5,651 bases of DNA from the NCBI GenBank assembly GCA_947445045.1, contig CANFCA010000093.1, positions 1 through 5,651 on the forward strand, written 5' to 3'. Positions 1 to 5,651 of this stretch are shown here, piece after piece. Origin of the DNA: Gallionellaceae bacterium. GTDB taxonomy: Bacteria; Pseudomonadota; Gammaproteobacteria; Burkholderiales; Gallionellaceae. Position 1 is the stretch's first letter; each line of letters starts with the position of its first letter. The translations under genes were made by a program, and so were the position numbers. The notes beneath the pieces are model-generated. The model made no database searches, was not told the origin of the DNA, and worked only from the letters and a program-made list of their open reading frames with translations.

Positions 1-1
1 G

Positions 2-1180
2 GGCGTTTCGTTGGGCATTGCCGAAGCGGGAATTAAACGCCCCAATCGAAAAGATTTGTTGGTGATGCAATTATGTGATGGCGCACGCGTGGCAGGTGTA
101 TTCACTACCAATCGCTTTTGCGCCGCTCCCGTGATTGTCGCGCTCGAACATCTTGCTCATGCTGATGGTATCAAAGCATTGTTGATTAACACGGGTAATG
201 CCAATGCAGGAACGGGTGAGAAAGGCATGCAAGATGCACGAACTACGTGCGCCGCGTTGGCAGGATTGTTGAACTGCAAGCCTACGCAAATTTTACCGTA
301 TTCCACAGGGGTGATTATGGAGCCATTGCCTGTGGCGAAAATCGCCGCAGGATTACCGGGCGCAGTGGCGAATATGCGAGCCGACAATTGGTACGATGCT
401 GCACAAGCAATTATGACCACGGATATTGTGGCTAAAGCAATTTCCAAACAAGTGATAGTGGATGGCGTAACAGTCACTATTACGGGCATCGCCAAAGGCT
501 CTGGCATGATCCACCCGAACATGGCGACGATGCTGGGCTACATCGCAACCGATGCGGCGATCAGCCAGCAATTATTGCAAGAGATGGTGCGCGGAGCAGC
601 GAATCGTTCGTTTAATTGCATCACGGTGGATGGTGATACTTCGACTAACGATGCACTGATGTTAATTGCCACGGGGCAGTCAAGGTTAGTCGAGGTGAGT
701 GCATTTGACAGCGCTGCTTATTACGCATTGGTCGAGGCGATTAGTGAGGTTGCAATTTACTTAGCTCAAGCCATTGTGCGTGACGGTGAAGGTGCGACCA
801 AATTTATCACCGTTAAAGTCGAAGGCGGTAAAGATGCCGAGGAATGTAAAAAAATAGGTTACGCCATTGCGCGTTCACCCTTAGTGAAAACGGCGTTTTT
901 TGCTTCCGATCCAAACTTGGGACGCATCCTCGCAGCGATAGGCTATGCGGGGGTTGCAGACCTCGATGTAACCGCGCTCCAGCTTTATCTGGATGAGGTA
1001 TTGGTTGCTGAAAATGGTGGGCGTGCAACTTGCTATCGTGAAGAAGATGGTCAGCGCATCATGCAGCAAAGTGATATTACGATACGCGTGGTACTTAACC
1101 GTGCTGCCGCGAATGCAACCTTGTGGACTTGTGATTTCTCTTACGACTACGTTAAAATCAACGCAAGCTATCGTAGTTAA
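2..1180 (+). CDS. argJ: Bifunctional glutamate N-acetyltransferase / ornithine acetyltransferase ArgJ, 5' end missing
   Basis: ArgJ moves the acetyl group from N-acetylornithine to glutamate, giving ornithine and N-acetylglutamate, in the cyclic arginine pathway; some members also use acetyl-CoA. The cytoplasmic precursor cleaves itself into alpha and beta chains. The frame is open through the left window edge and reads [14 protein letters not shown], a typical internal ArgJ stretch, so the TTG at 11 is a leucine codon and not the start. About 20 N-terminal residues should lie outside. The self-cleavage motif [11 protein letters not shown] is intact, with the nucleophilic Thr encoded at 527-529. 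Other family blocks are [31 protein letters not shown] and [11 protein letters not shown] (many relatives have W in place of L there). The C-terminus [10 protein letters not shown] is complete. It is followed after 29 nt by the Sel1-repeat gene, probably in the same transcript. Identification is very secure. Confidence 0.97.
   Translation, partial: GVSLGIAEAGIKRPNRKDLLVMQLCDGARVAGVFTTNRFCAAPVIVALEHLAHADGIKALLINTGNANAGTGEKGMQDARTTCAALAGLLNCKPTQILPYSTGVIMEPLPVAKIAAGLPGAVANMRADNWYDAAQAIMTTDIVAKAISKQVIVDGVTVTITGIAKGSGMIHPNMATMLGYIATDAAISQQLLQEMVRGAANRSFNCITVDGDTSTNDALMLIATGQSRLVEVSAFDSAAYYALVEAISEVAIYLAQAIVRDGEGATKFITVKVEGGKDAEECKKIGYAIARSPLVKTAFFASDPNLGRILAAIGYAGVADLDVTALQLYLDEVLVAENGGRATCYREEDGQRIMQQSDITIRVVLNRAAANATLWTCDFSYDYVKINASYRS
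1129..1158 (+). promoter_or_regulatory. Possible sigma-70 promoter inside the argJ 3' end
   Basis: TTGTGA (1129-1134, 4 of 6 to consensus) and TAAAAT (1153-1158, 5 of 6) are separated by 18 nt and lie about 50 nt before the start of the Sel1-repeat gene. This could give that gene and the ATPase/Nudix genes expression independent of argJ. The match is modest and lies in coding DNA, so it may be chance. Confidence 0.22.
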
Positions 1181-1199
1181 CAAATTTAGATTTAATTTT

Positions 1200-1204
1200 A
1201 GGAG
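1200..1204 (+). promoter_or_regulatory. Ribosome binding site fixing the Sel1-gene start
   Basis: AGGAG sits 5 nt before the ATG at 1210. This picks that ATG over the in-frame GTG at 1204, which overlaps the Shine-Dalgarno itself. It is the clearest ribosome binding site in the window. Confidence 0.75.
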
Positions 1205-1209
1205 TGGTA

Positions 1210-1770
1210 ATGAATAACGCACATACAAAAAAGATTCTCGGTTTAATGTTTGCCACCATGCTGGTGGCCGCATCAGCGGGCTGTAGCAAAAAGGCACCGC
1301 AAGACGCAGCGAACAAGTCTGAAGCCCCTGCCCCTGCTGCTGCAGTCGAAGCGCCAAAAACCTATCAAGAGGGTGTTGATGCTTATCAAGCAGGTAAGTT
1401 TGATGTTGCGGCTGCTAAATTTAAGGAGCTTGCTGATAAAGGAGATGCGTCTGCGCAATTTAATTTAGGTTCGCTGTATCACCAAGGTCAAGGTGTGGCT
1501 CAAGATGATAAGCAAGCTGCACTCTATTTTGCTAAGGCGGCGGAGCAAGGTCATACGGATGCAATGGATAACCTAGGTCTTCGTTATGCAAAAGGTGAGG
1601 GTGTTGCTCAAGACTGGACACAGGCTTACAAATGGTTCTCTATTGCGGGTATGAGAAAGAATGTCTCGGCGGCACAAAATGCGAAAGTTGCATTAAGTAA
1701 AATGACACCAGCGCAAATTGATCAAGCGCAAGTTGCAGCCAAAGACTGGATGGAGCAGCATCCTAAGTAA
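1210..1770 (+). CDS. Sel1-repeat (TPR-like) putative lipoprotein
   Basis: This 186-residue exported protein is probably anchored to a membrane and exposed to the periplasm. Residues 1-24 form a signal peptide with a basic start (HTKK), a hydrophobic core (ILGLMFATMLVAASA) and Gly-Cys at 24-25. Cys25 would be the lipidated residue, although Ser at -3 is unusual for a lipobox where Leu is preferred. Residues 26-50 are an Ala/Pro-rich linker. Residues 51-79 look like a TPR-type helix pair (YQEGVDAYQAGKFDVAAAKF). Two Sel1 repeats of 36 residues follow (about 80-115 and 116-151), seen as GQGVAQDDKQAALYF and GEGVAQDWTQAYKWF, exactly 108 nt apart in the DNA. The tail has the MTPAQIDQAQ motif common in Sel1 proteins. 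Such repeats usually bind protein partners; the partner here is unknown. The start is the ATG preceded by AGGAG. The gene lies between argJ and the DUF815 gene, with 34 nt before the latter. Confidence 0.88.
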   Translation: MNNAHTKKILGLMFATMLVAASAGCSKKAPQDAANKSEAPAPAAAVEAPKTYQEGVDAYQAGKFDVAAAKFKELADKGDASAQFNLGSLYHQGQGVAQDDKQAALYFAKAAEQGHTDAMDNLGLRYAKGEGVAQDWTQAYKWFSIAGMRKNVSAAQNAKVALSKMTPAQIDQAQVAAKDWMEQHPK

Positions 1771-1804
1771 TTATTGAGCGAGTGGCTGCCTAAAGAGACT
1801 TGCT

Positions 1805-2683
1805 GTGACAGTCACAATAGATACACTATTCGCTCAAGCACACCGCTTGCTTGAGCGACTTGAAAAAATAATTCCCCCATCTATTTCGATAGAGCCTGCT
1901 TGGAATGATGCGCAGGCATTCCGTTGGAATCACCAGCAACGTACTCTTCAACCCGTAGCAAATTTTCAGCGCATTGCACTGACCGACCTGCTCGGCATTG
2001 ATAATCAAAAACAACGCATTCAGCAAAATACGCTGCAATTTGTGCGCGGTGGCATGGCAAATAATGTGTTGTTGAGCGGAGCGCGAGGCACAGGCAAGTC
2101 GTCGCTAGTTAAAGCGTTGTTGAATGAATACGCTGAACAAGGCTTGCGGGTAATTCAAATTGATAAGCAAGATTTAGTTGATTTGCCGATTATCGTCGGT
2201 TTGGTGCAAGGCCGTAGCGAGCGATTTATTTTGTATTGTGATGACTTGTCATTCAATGCGGATGAAGCTGGCTACCAAGCGTTAAAAGCCGCTCTGGATG
2301 GGGATTTGGTGGCTTTTTCAGATAACCTGCTAATTTACGCCACGTCGAATCGCCGCCATCTGATGCCCGATTATATGCAGGAAAATCTGGCAACGAAATA
2401 TGTTGGTGATGAAATTCATCCGGCAGAAAGTGTGGAGGAGAAAGTTTCACTCTCCGAACGTTTTGGTTTGTGGATTTCATTCTATCCGTTTAGCCAAGAA
2501 GAATACTTGGATGTCGCGGCGCACTGGTTACAACACTATGGTTGGCAGCAAGGCATAACGGAACAGGTGCGTGGTGAAGCTTTGCGTTGGTCATTATCGC
2601 GCGGCTCACGCAGTGGACGTGTGGCCGGGCAGTTTGCGCGGGATTGGTGTGGTTCGCGTTATGTTGCAAATTCAGCAACATGA
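1805..2683 (+). CDS. DUF815-family AAA+-like ATPase
   Basis: This 292-residue cytoplasmic P-loop ATPase belongs to the DUF815 family, whose cellular role is unknown. Walker A is GARGTGKS at residues 92-99, Walker B is FILYCDD at 141-147, and a sensor-1-like stretch IYATSNRR lies at 177-184. Family blocks are DLLGIDNQK (about 61-69), ENLATKYVGDEIHP (193-206), SLSERFGLWISFYPFS (215-230) and the C-terminal RGSRSGRVAGQFARDW (266-281), which may be an arginine-rich sensor-2 region. An N-terminal helical stretch (about 1-60) precedes the ATPase core. The GTG start is the only usual start codon after the in-frame stop at 1775, and has a weak AAAGAGA ribosome binding site 6 nt upstream. The stop overlaps the next start as ATGA, so the two genes are probably translationally coupled. 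No membrane segment or nuclease motif is visible. The family assignment is strong; the function is not known to me. Confidence 0.92.
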   Translation: MTVTIDTLFAQAHRLLERLEKIIPPSISIEPAWNDAQAFRWNHQQRTLQPVANFQRIALTDLLGIDNQKQRIQQNTLQFVRGGMANNVLLSGARGTGKSSLVKALLNEYAEQGLRVIQIDKQDLVDLPIIVGLVQGRSERFILYCDDLSFNADEAGYQALKAALDGDLVAFSDNLLIYATSNRRHLMPDYMQENLATKYVGDEIHPAESVEEKVSLSERFGLWISFYPFSQEEYLDVAAHWLQHYGWQQGITEQVRGEALRWSLSRGSRSGRVAGQFARDWCGSRYVANSAT

Positions 2684-2684
2684 C
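2658..2684 (+). promoter_or_regulatory. RNA hairpin enclosing the start codon of the Nudix-ThiE gene
   Basis: Positions 2658-2667 (GTTATGTTGC) pair with 2675-2684 (GCAACATGAC) in a 10-bp stem with one G-U pair and the 7-nt loop AAATTCA. The closing arm contains the ATGA where the DUF815 gene stops and the Nudix gene starts, and no Shine-Dalgarno is visible upstream. The structure would hide the start codon until ribosomes finishing the ATPase gene open it. The pairing is read directly from the sequence; the regulatory role is inference. Confidence 0.45.
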
Positions 2685-3618
2685 TTCACAAAAAATAACC
2701 GAAGTCGCCGCCGCTGTTTTATTACGATCAGATGGAACATTCCTTTTAGCGCAACGACCAGCTGGAAAGGCCTACGAAGGGTATTGGGAATTCCCTGGCG
2801 GGAAAATTGAGCTGGGTGAGTCGCCCCATCAAGCATTGTGTCGAGAGCTAGAGGAAGAATTGGGCATCACGGTGACCACCGCCTACCCTTGGTTGCTGCG
2901 TGAATTTGCTTACCCGCACGCGACAGTCAGGCTGCATTTTTTTCGCGTTGTTGCTTGGCAAGGAGAACTGCATGGCCGCGAAACTCAGCAACTGAGTTGG
3001 CAACGTTCGTCAGAAATTTCAGTCGCGCCTATTTTACCTGCAAACGCGCCTATTCTTCGCGCGTTATCGCTACCCAATATTTATGCCATTAGTAATGCGG
3101 CGGCATTAGGTTGCGATGAATTTATGCTTCGGTTGGAGCGTGCTTTACAAAATGGTTTGCAACTGCTGCAAGTACGCGAAAATAAATTATCCGCAAATGA
3201 CTTATTCGAGCTTGCTCAGCAAGTAGTACAACTCGCACATCGCTATGAGGCGAAAGTGTTAATCAATGGTGACGAAAAATTAGCGGAGGAAGTGGGCGCG
3301 GATGGCGTGCATTATTCTGCCGCGCAGTTATTGAGTTGCACGCAGAGACCGCCATTTTATTGGTGTGCAGCGTCGTGCCACAACGCAATAGAATTAAGGC
3401 GTGCAGCGGAGTTGGGTTTTGATTTTGCGTTGCTTAGCCCTGTGTTGCCGACTCCCAGCCATCCTGGCGAGCCGCACCTAGGATGGGAAAAGTTTTCAGA
3501 ATTAACGAGTGAAACGAAAATGCCGATTTACGCATTGGGTGGGTTGAAGGTAGACGACTTGGGGATGGCGCAGCAATATGGCGCACATGGCATTGCTTTA
3601 CTTAGTCAAGCTTGGTGA
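2680..3618 (+). CDS. mutT: MutT-type Nudix hydrolase fused to a ThiE/TenI-like domain
   Basis: This 312-residue two-domain cytoplasmic protein has a Nudix domain at about 5-130. The complete Nudix box at 41-63 (G-x5-E-x7-RELEEELGI) binds the metal for hydrolysis of nucleoside-diphosphate-linked substrates. The preceding EFPGGK and the LPANAP stretch, whose Asn122 matches the MutT residue that reads 8-oxoguanine, suggest 8-oxo-dGTP clean-up. Residues about 133-312 resemble thiamine-phosphate synthase/TenI (LLQVREN, GADGVHY, LLSPVLPTPSH, IYALGGL), but several ThiE catalytic positions differ. The same fusion is common in beta- and gammaproteobacteria, so it is a family trait. An in-frame GTG at 2587 would add 31 residues, but these come from DNA coding for the ATPase in another frame. 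The ATG in the ATGA overlap gives the normal family length. The 3' end overlaps yacG on the other strand by 13 bp. The Nudix role is likely; the second domain's role is unknown. Confidence 0.93.
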   Translation: MTSQKITEVAAAVLLRSDGTFLLAQRPAGKAYEGYWEFPGGKIELGESPHQALCRELEEELGITVTTAYPWLLREFAYPHATVRLHFFRVVAWQGELHGRETQQLSWQRSSEISVAPILPANAPILRALSLPNIYAISNAAALGCDEFMLRLERALQNGLQLLQVRENKLSANDLFELAQQVVQLAHRYEAKVLINGDEKLAEEVGADGVHYSAAQLLSCTQRPPFYWCAASCHNAIELRRAAELGFDFALLSPVLPTPSHPGEPHLGWEKFSELTSETKMPIYALGGLKVDDLGMAQQYGAHGIALLSQAW

Positions 3619-3803
3619 GGCGGTTCTGTAAAGTCCTGCTCGCTATCGGGTTGCTCAACGCGATAATCTTCAGTCGCCCATCTGCCTAAATCAATCAGCT
3701 TGCAGCGTTCGCTGCAAAATGGTCGCGCTTTGTTATTTGTGTCCCAAACGTGCTCAGTGCCACAATGTGGACAAGCCACGACTGGTGGAGTGTTGCTAGA
3801 CAT
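3606..3803 (-). CDS. yacG: DNA gyrase inhibitor / zinc-binding protein YacG
   Basis: YacG is a small zinc-ribbon protein that binds GyrB and inhibits gyrase in E. coli. This 65-residue copy has all four zinc ligands, Cys11-x2-Cys14 and Cys30-x3-Cys34, in CPHC and FCSERC, followed by the family signature KLIDLGRWATEDY (35-47) and an acidic, Pro-rich tail (EQPDSEQDFTEPP). Length is normal for the family. Its ATG overlaps the zapD stop as TAATG. No Shine-Dalgarno is visible before it, so translation probably depends on ribosomes finishing zapD. Its 3' end runs into the last codons of the Nudix-ThiE gene on the opposite strand. Identification is secure. Confidence 0.95.
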   Translation of the reverse strand: MSSNTPPVVACPHCGTEHVWDTNNKARPFCSERCKLIDLGRWATEDYRVEQPDSEQDFTEPPHQA

Positions 3804-4564
3804 TATGAAGAGAGACTACAAAAAGTGAGCTCGAATGGAATGTCTTGCTCGAATTGAGAGGATTTTGCTGCGTAGTTAGCTGTGATGAAGCGAATGTTAA
3901 TCGCGTATTTGTTTGCGCTTACTTCAGGAATACAAGCCAACTTTTCATCCAGACGGACTCGTAGAATTTGCGCGACATGACCGCCCTGCATCTGCTGGAA
4001 TGCACCTTGAAGGGCCGTAAAATGGCGTGTCTTGCCGTTTTCTCGCAGCAGTTTAAGGATGATTGTGAGTCCAATCTGAATAGGTAGAAATTGTGCAAGC
4101 CAACCGTTTAGGGCGGTACGCCGTGCTGTAACATCTTGTTGTTGCCAGTAGTGATAAGACGGCAAATCAAATTCGCATGTGCCACCCGGAATAACGGTGC
4201 GCTGTTTAATGCCCATCAGCCATTCATTTTCACGCAGGGCTTGTCCAATTTTCCCTGTCATGCCGAATAGGTTTGCCGAAGCAGCATCAAGCTCCGCGAG
4301 AATTTTGTCGAGCGCGTCTTCAAAAATTGCGGGGTTGTTGTGCAGGGTAGCAAGATAACGTTTTTGGCGTTCCATCTCTTGCAGTAATTCAGATTTCAAG
4401 TCGGCGCGACACGCCACATCAAAAATTTCAAACAGCGTGAGTAGTGCCGCATGATGATCGGTGGTCTCACCGCGCTCGATAAAGTAATCAATGCGTGCGA
4501 ATAAATCCTCCAAGCGCAACAGGGTGCGCACTTTCTCATTTAGGGGGAATTCGTAGCTAATCAC
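3803..4564 (-). CDS. zapD: Cell division protein ZapD (Z-ring-associated, formerly YacF)
   Basis: ZapD is a cytoplasmic protein that binds the FtsZ C-terminus and bundles protofilaments to stabilise the Z-ring. The product is 253 residues, close to E. coli ZapD (247). Family landmarks are PLNEKVRTLLRLEDLF near the N-terminus, SELLQEMERQKRYL (helical, about 58-71), IPGGTCEFDLP (about 125-135) and KYAINIRF (about 219-226). The longest open frame begins at a TTG (4577-4579). I prefer the GTG at 4562-4564, which gives MISYEFPLNEK and matches the short betaproteobacterial N-terminus; GGAC lies upstream at 4574-4577, 9 nt from the GTG, as a weak ribosome binding site. No ATG is in frame before either. 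A gap of about 69 nt from coaE carries a candidate promoter. The stop overlaps the yacG start. Gene identity is secure; the start is moderately so. Confidence 0.92.
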   Translation of the reverse strand: MISYEFPLNEKVRTLLRLEDLFARIDYFIERGETTDHHAALLTLFEIFDVACRADLKSELLQEMERQKRYLATLHNNPAIFEDALDKILAELDAASANLFGMTGKIGQALRENEWLMGIKQRTVIPGGTCEFDLPSYHYWQQQDVTARRTALNGWLAQFLPIQIGLTIILKLLRENGKTRHFTALQGAFQQMQGGHVAQILRVRLDEKLACIPEVSANKYAINIRFITANYAAKSSQFEQDIPFELTFCSLSS

Positions 4565-4609
4565 GCGAACATCGTCCAATAATTTGAGGGAATAAAATGA
4601 GTGCCGAAC

Positions 4610-4637
4610 GATATATTGAACACAGTAGTAACGTCAA
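4610..4637 (-). promoter_or_regulatory. Candidate sigma-70 promoter for zapD-yacG
   Basis: On the minus strand TTGACG (4637-4632, 5 of 6 to the -35 consensus) overlaps the coaE stop codon. After 16 nt comes TATATC (4615-4610, 4 of 6 to the -10 consensus). Transcription would start near 4603, about 40 nt before the zapD GTG. This is the only sizeable gap in the minus-strand group, so a separate start for zapD-yacG is plausible; it is unproven. Confidence 0.4.
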
Positions 4638-5242
4638 TTGTTGTTTTGTGAGGAAGTGTAAAATTTATGCAAAAAATCCACTTGTGCTGTGAGGTTGTCT
4701 ATGCTGGAGTCATTGGTAATTACATCGTCAGCGCGCTGTAATCGCTCAGATCGGGGTGTTTGTTGGGCAATAATTTTGCGCACTTCACTTTCGGTCATTT
4801 GACTGCGTGTCATCACTCGTGAGATTTGTTGTTCTTCAGCGCAATCTACCACGAGGGTCCGCTGAACCAGTTGTTGGAATGTTGGGCTGGTGAATAGTAG
4901 CGGCACAGAAATGATGATGTAAGGTTTATTCGGTAATGACTGTAATTCGCTTTTCGCTTGCGCAAGAATCAATGGGTGAAGAATGCTTTCTAAACGCTGT
5001 TTTTCGATGGCATCCGAAAAAATGAGTGTGCGCATTTTTTCGCGATTTAACGCGCCGTCGCTGCTAACGTAATCAACGCCGAAAGCTTCACGAATGGCTG
5101 TGATAGCGCTACCGTTATTGTGTGTAAGTTGGTGTGCAATGAGGTCCGTGTCTATGATGCCCGCGCCACGTTCTGATAATAACTTGGATACCGTACTTTT
5201 TCCACAACCTATGCCGCCAGTTAGTCCAATGCAAAGATTCAT
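4634..5242 (-). CDS. coaE: Dephospho-CoA kinase CoaE
   Basis: CoaE performs the last step of coenzyme A synthesis, phosphorylating the 3' hydroxyl of the dephospho-CoA ribose with ATP. The 202-residue product begins MNLCIGLTGGIGCGKST, with the P-loop GGIGCGKS at 9-16. DTD at 31-33 fits the acidic substrate-site motif, LHPLI lies at 88-92, VPLLF at 113-117, VVDCAEEQQISRVMTR (131-146) leads into the lid, and QQTPRSERLQRADDVITND (160-178) is the conserved C-terminal block. After VPLLF most relatives have Glu; here it is Thr118. The open frame extends upstream to 5302, but those 20 extra residues overlap pilD and resemble no CoaE, so the ATG at 5240-5242 is chosen. It is 1 nt after the pilD stop, with no visible Shine-Dalgarno, suggesting coupling. 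The pilD-coaE order is common in proteobacteria. Confidence 0.96.
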   Translation of the reverse strand: MNLCIGLTGGIGCGKSTVSKLLSERGAGIIDTDLIAHQLTHNNGSAITAIREAFGVDYVSSDGALNREKMRTLIFSDAIEKQRLESILHPLILAQAKSELQSLPNKPYIIISVPLLFTSPTFQQLVQRTLVVDCAEEQQISRVMTRSQMTESEVRKIIAQQTPRSERLQRADDVITNDSSIDNLTAQVDFLHKFYTSSQNNN

Positions 5243-5243
5243 T

Positions 5244-5651
5244 TTATGGGGCGAGCAAATGCAAATACTGGTGCGTAAGCGTTTGCCCCCAGAACAAAGC
5301 AATCAAACCACCCCCCGCCAAGTATGGGCCGAAAGGAATCGGGATGTTGCGACCATGTTTGAATAGCACGATTAAGCTGATGCCGATGATTGCGCCTACC
5401 AATGAAGATAGCACCAGAATCAGTGGCAATAGCTGCCAGCCAAACCATGCGCCGAGCGCGCTGAGCAATTTAAAATCACCATAGCCCATGCCTTCTCTGC
5501 CCGTGGTGAGCTTGAATAGCCAATACACGCCCCATAAAATCAGATAGCCGATTACTGCGCCGATCACCGCGCTGTGTAAATCAGTAAATGTGCCGAAGAG
5601 ATTGAATAGCAATCCCGCCCAAATTAGCGGCAACGTAATGTCATCAGGCAA
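5244..5651 (-). CDS. pilD: Prepilin peptidase / N-methyltransferase PilD, 3' part only
   Basis: PilD is an inner-membrane aspartic protease that cleaves leader peptides of type IV pilins and type II secretion pseudopilins and methylates the new N-terminal residue. The window holds about 136 C-terminal residues; the gene runs off the right edge, and the first codon (TTG) is an internal Leu in LPDDITLP. The second catalytic motif is intact as GMGYGDFK, with the Asp encoded at about 5475-5477. The first catalytic Asp should lie just outside the window, a few residues before LPDD. Several hydrophobic membrane segments are visible (for example SAVIGAVIGYLILWGVYWLF and ILVLSSLVGAIIGISLIVLF), and the late family block IPFGPYLAGGG is present. 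It ends 1 nt before coaE. The N-terminal methyltransferase zinc site cannot be assessed. In this context pilB and pilC would be expected further upstream, but they are not seen here. Confidence 0.94.
   Translation of the reverse strand: MPDDITLPLIWAGLLFNLFGTFTDLHSAVIGAVIGYLILWGVYWLFKLTTGREGMGYGDFKLLSALGAWFGWQLLPLILVLSSLVGAIIGISLIVLFKHGRNIPIPFGPYLAGGGLIALFWGQTLTHQYLHLLAP

Noticed and set aside
157..522. Long minus-strand open frame inside argJ (about 121 codons)
   Set aside because: It lies wholly antisense to a well-conserved enzyme and its protein shows no recognisable domain; it is a shadow frame. The same applies to the minus-strand frame at 881-1357.
1191..1196. TTTAAT as a -10 element just before the Sel1 gene
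   Set aside because: No acceptable -35 lies at the right distance and the transcript would start at the ribosome binding site.
1492..1608. Imperfect direct DNA repeat spaced 108 nt
   Set aside because: It is explained by the two 36-residue Sel1 repeats in the protein and is not a mobile or regulatory repeat.
2587..2679. 31-residue N-terminal extension of the Nudix-ThiE protein from the upstream GTG
   Set aside because: The stretch is a shadow of the ATPase gene in another frame, has no family similarity, and the ATG at 2680 gives the normal family length and a standard ATGA overlap.
3572..3597. Inverted repeat AGCAAT / ATTGCT as a terminator near the end of the Nudix-ThiE gene
   Set aside because: The stem is only 6 bp and AT-rich, the loop is 14 nt, it lies inside coding sequence, and no T-run follows.
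5243..5302. 20-residue N-terminal extension of CoaE
   Set aside because: It overlaps pilD coding sequence and precedes the typical CoaE start MNLCIGLTGG; no relative carries such an extension to my knowledge.

Overview
The window reads as an ordinary, gene-dense chromosomal segment of a proteobacterium with moderate GC, most likely a betaproteobacterium. The main clues are the order argJ / DUF815 ATPase / mutT-type Nudix-ThiE fusion facing yacG / zapD / coaE / pilD, and a ZapD N-terminus of the short betaproteobacterial form. The same block is familiar in enterobacteria as secA-mutT opposite yacG-zapD-coaE. I cannot name the genus. Almost every base is coding. I see no tRNA, rRNA, CRISPR, insertion sequence, integrase, toxin-antitoxin or phage gene.

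Layout. The left part, about 1-3618, is on the plus strand. It holds the 3' part of argJ (5' end cut off by the window edge), a small Sel1-repeat lipoprotein, an AAA+-like ATPase of the DUF815 family, and a two-domain protein joining a MutT-type Nudix hydrolase to a ThiE/TenI-like domain. The right part, 3606-5651, is on the minus strand. Read in its own direction it holds the 3' part of the prepilin peptidase gene pilD, then coaE, zapD and yacG. The two groups converge and their last genes overlap tail to tail by 13 bp.

How the genes fit together. Most of the set is housekeeping: arginine biosynthesis (argJ), nucleotide-pool sanitation (Nudix domain), coenzyme A synthesis (coaE), Z-ring bundling (zapD), DNA gyrase protection (yacG) and type IV pilin or type II secretion pseudopilin processing (pilD). 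Translational coupling is a recurring theme. The ATPase and Nudix genes share ATGA, zapD and yacG share TAATG, and pilD and coaE are 1 nt apart. None of the three downstream genes has a visible Shine-Dalgarno sequence.

I did not find a clearly new biological system. The points most worth a second look are a 10-bp hairpin that buries the start codon of the Nudix-ThiE gene exactly at the ATGA junction, the altered ThiE-type active site in that fusion, the uncharacterised DUF815 ATPase, and the tail-to-tail overlap without a visible terminator. Several gene starts were moved from the longest open frame to better supported positions: the Sel1 gene, the Nudix fusion, zapD and coaE.
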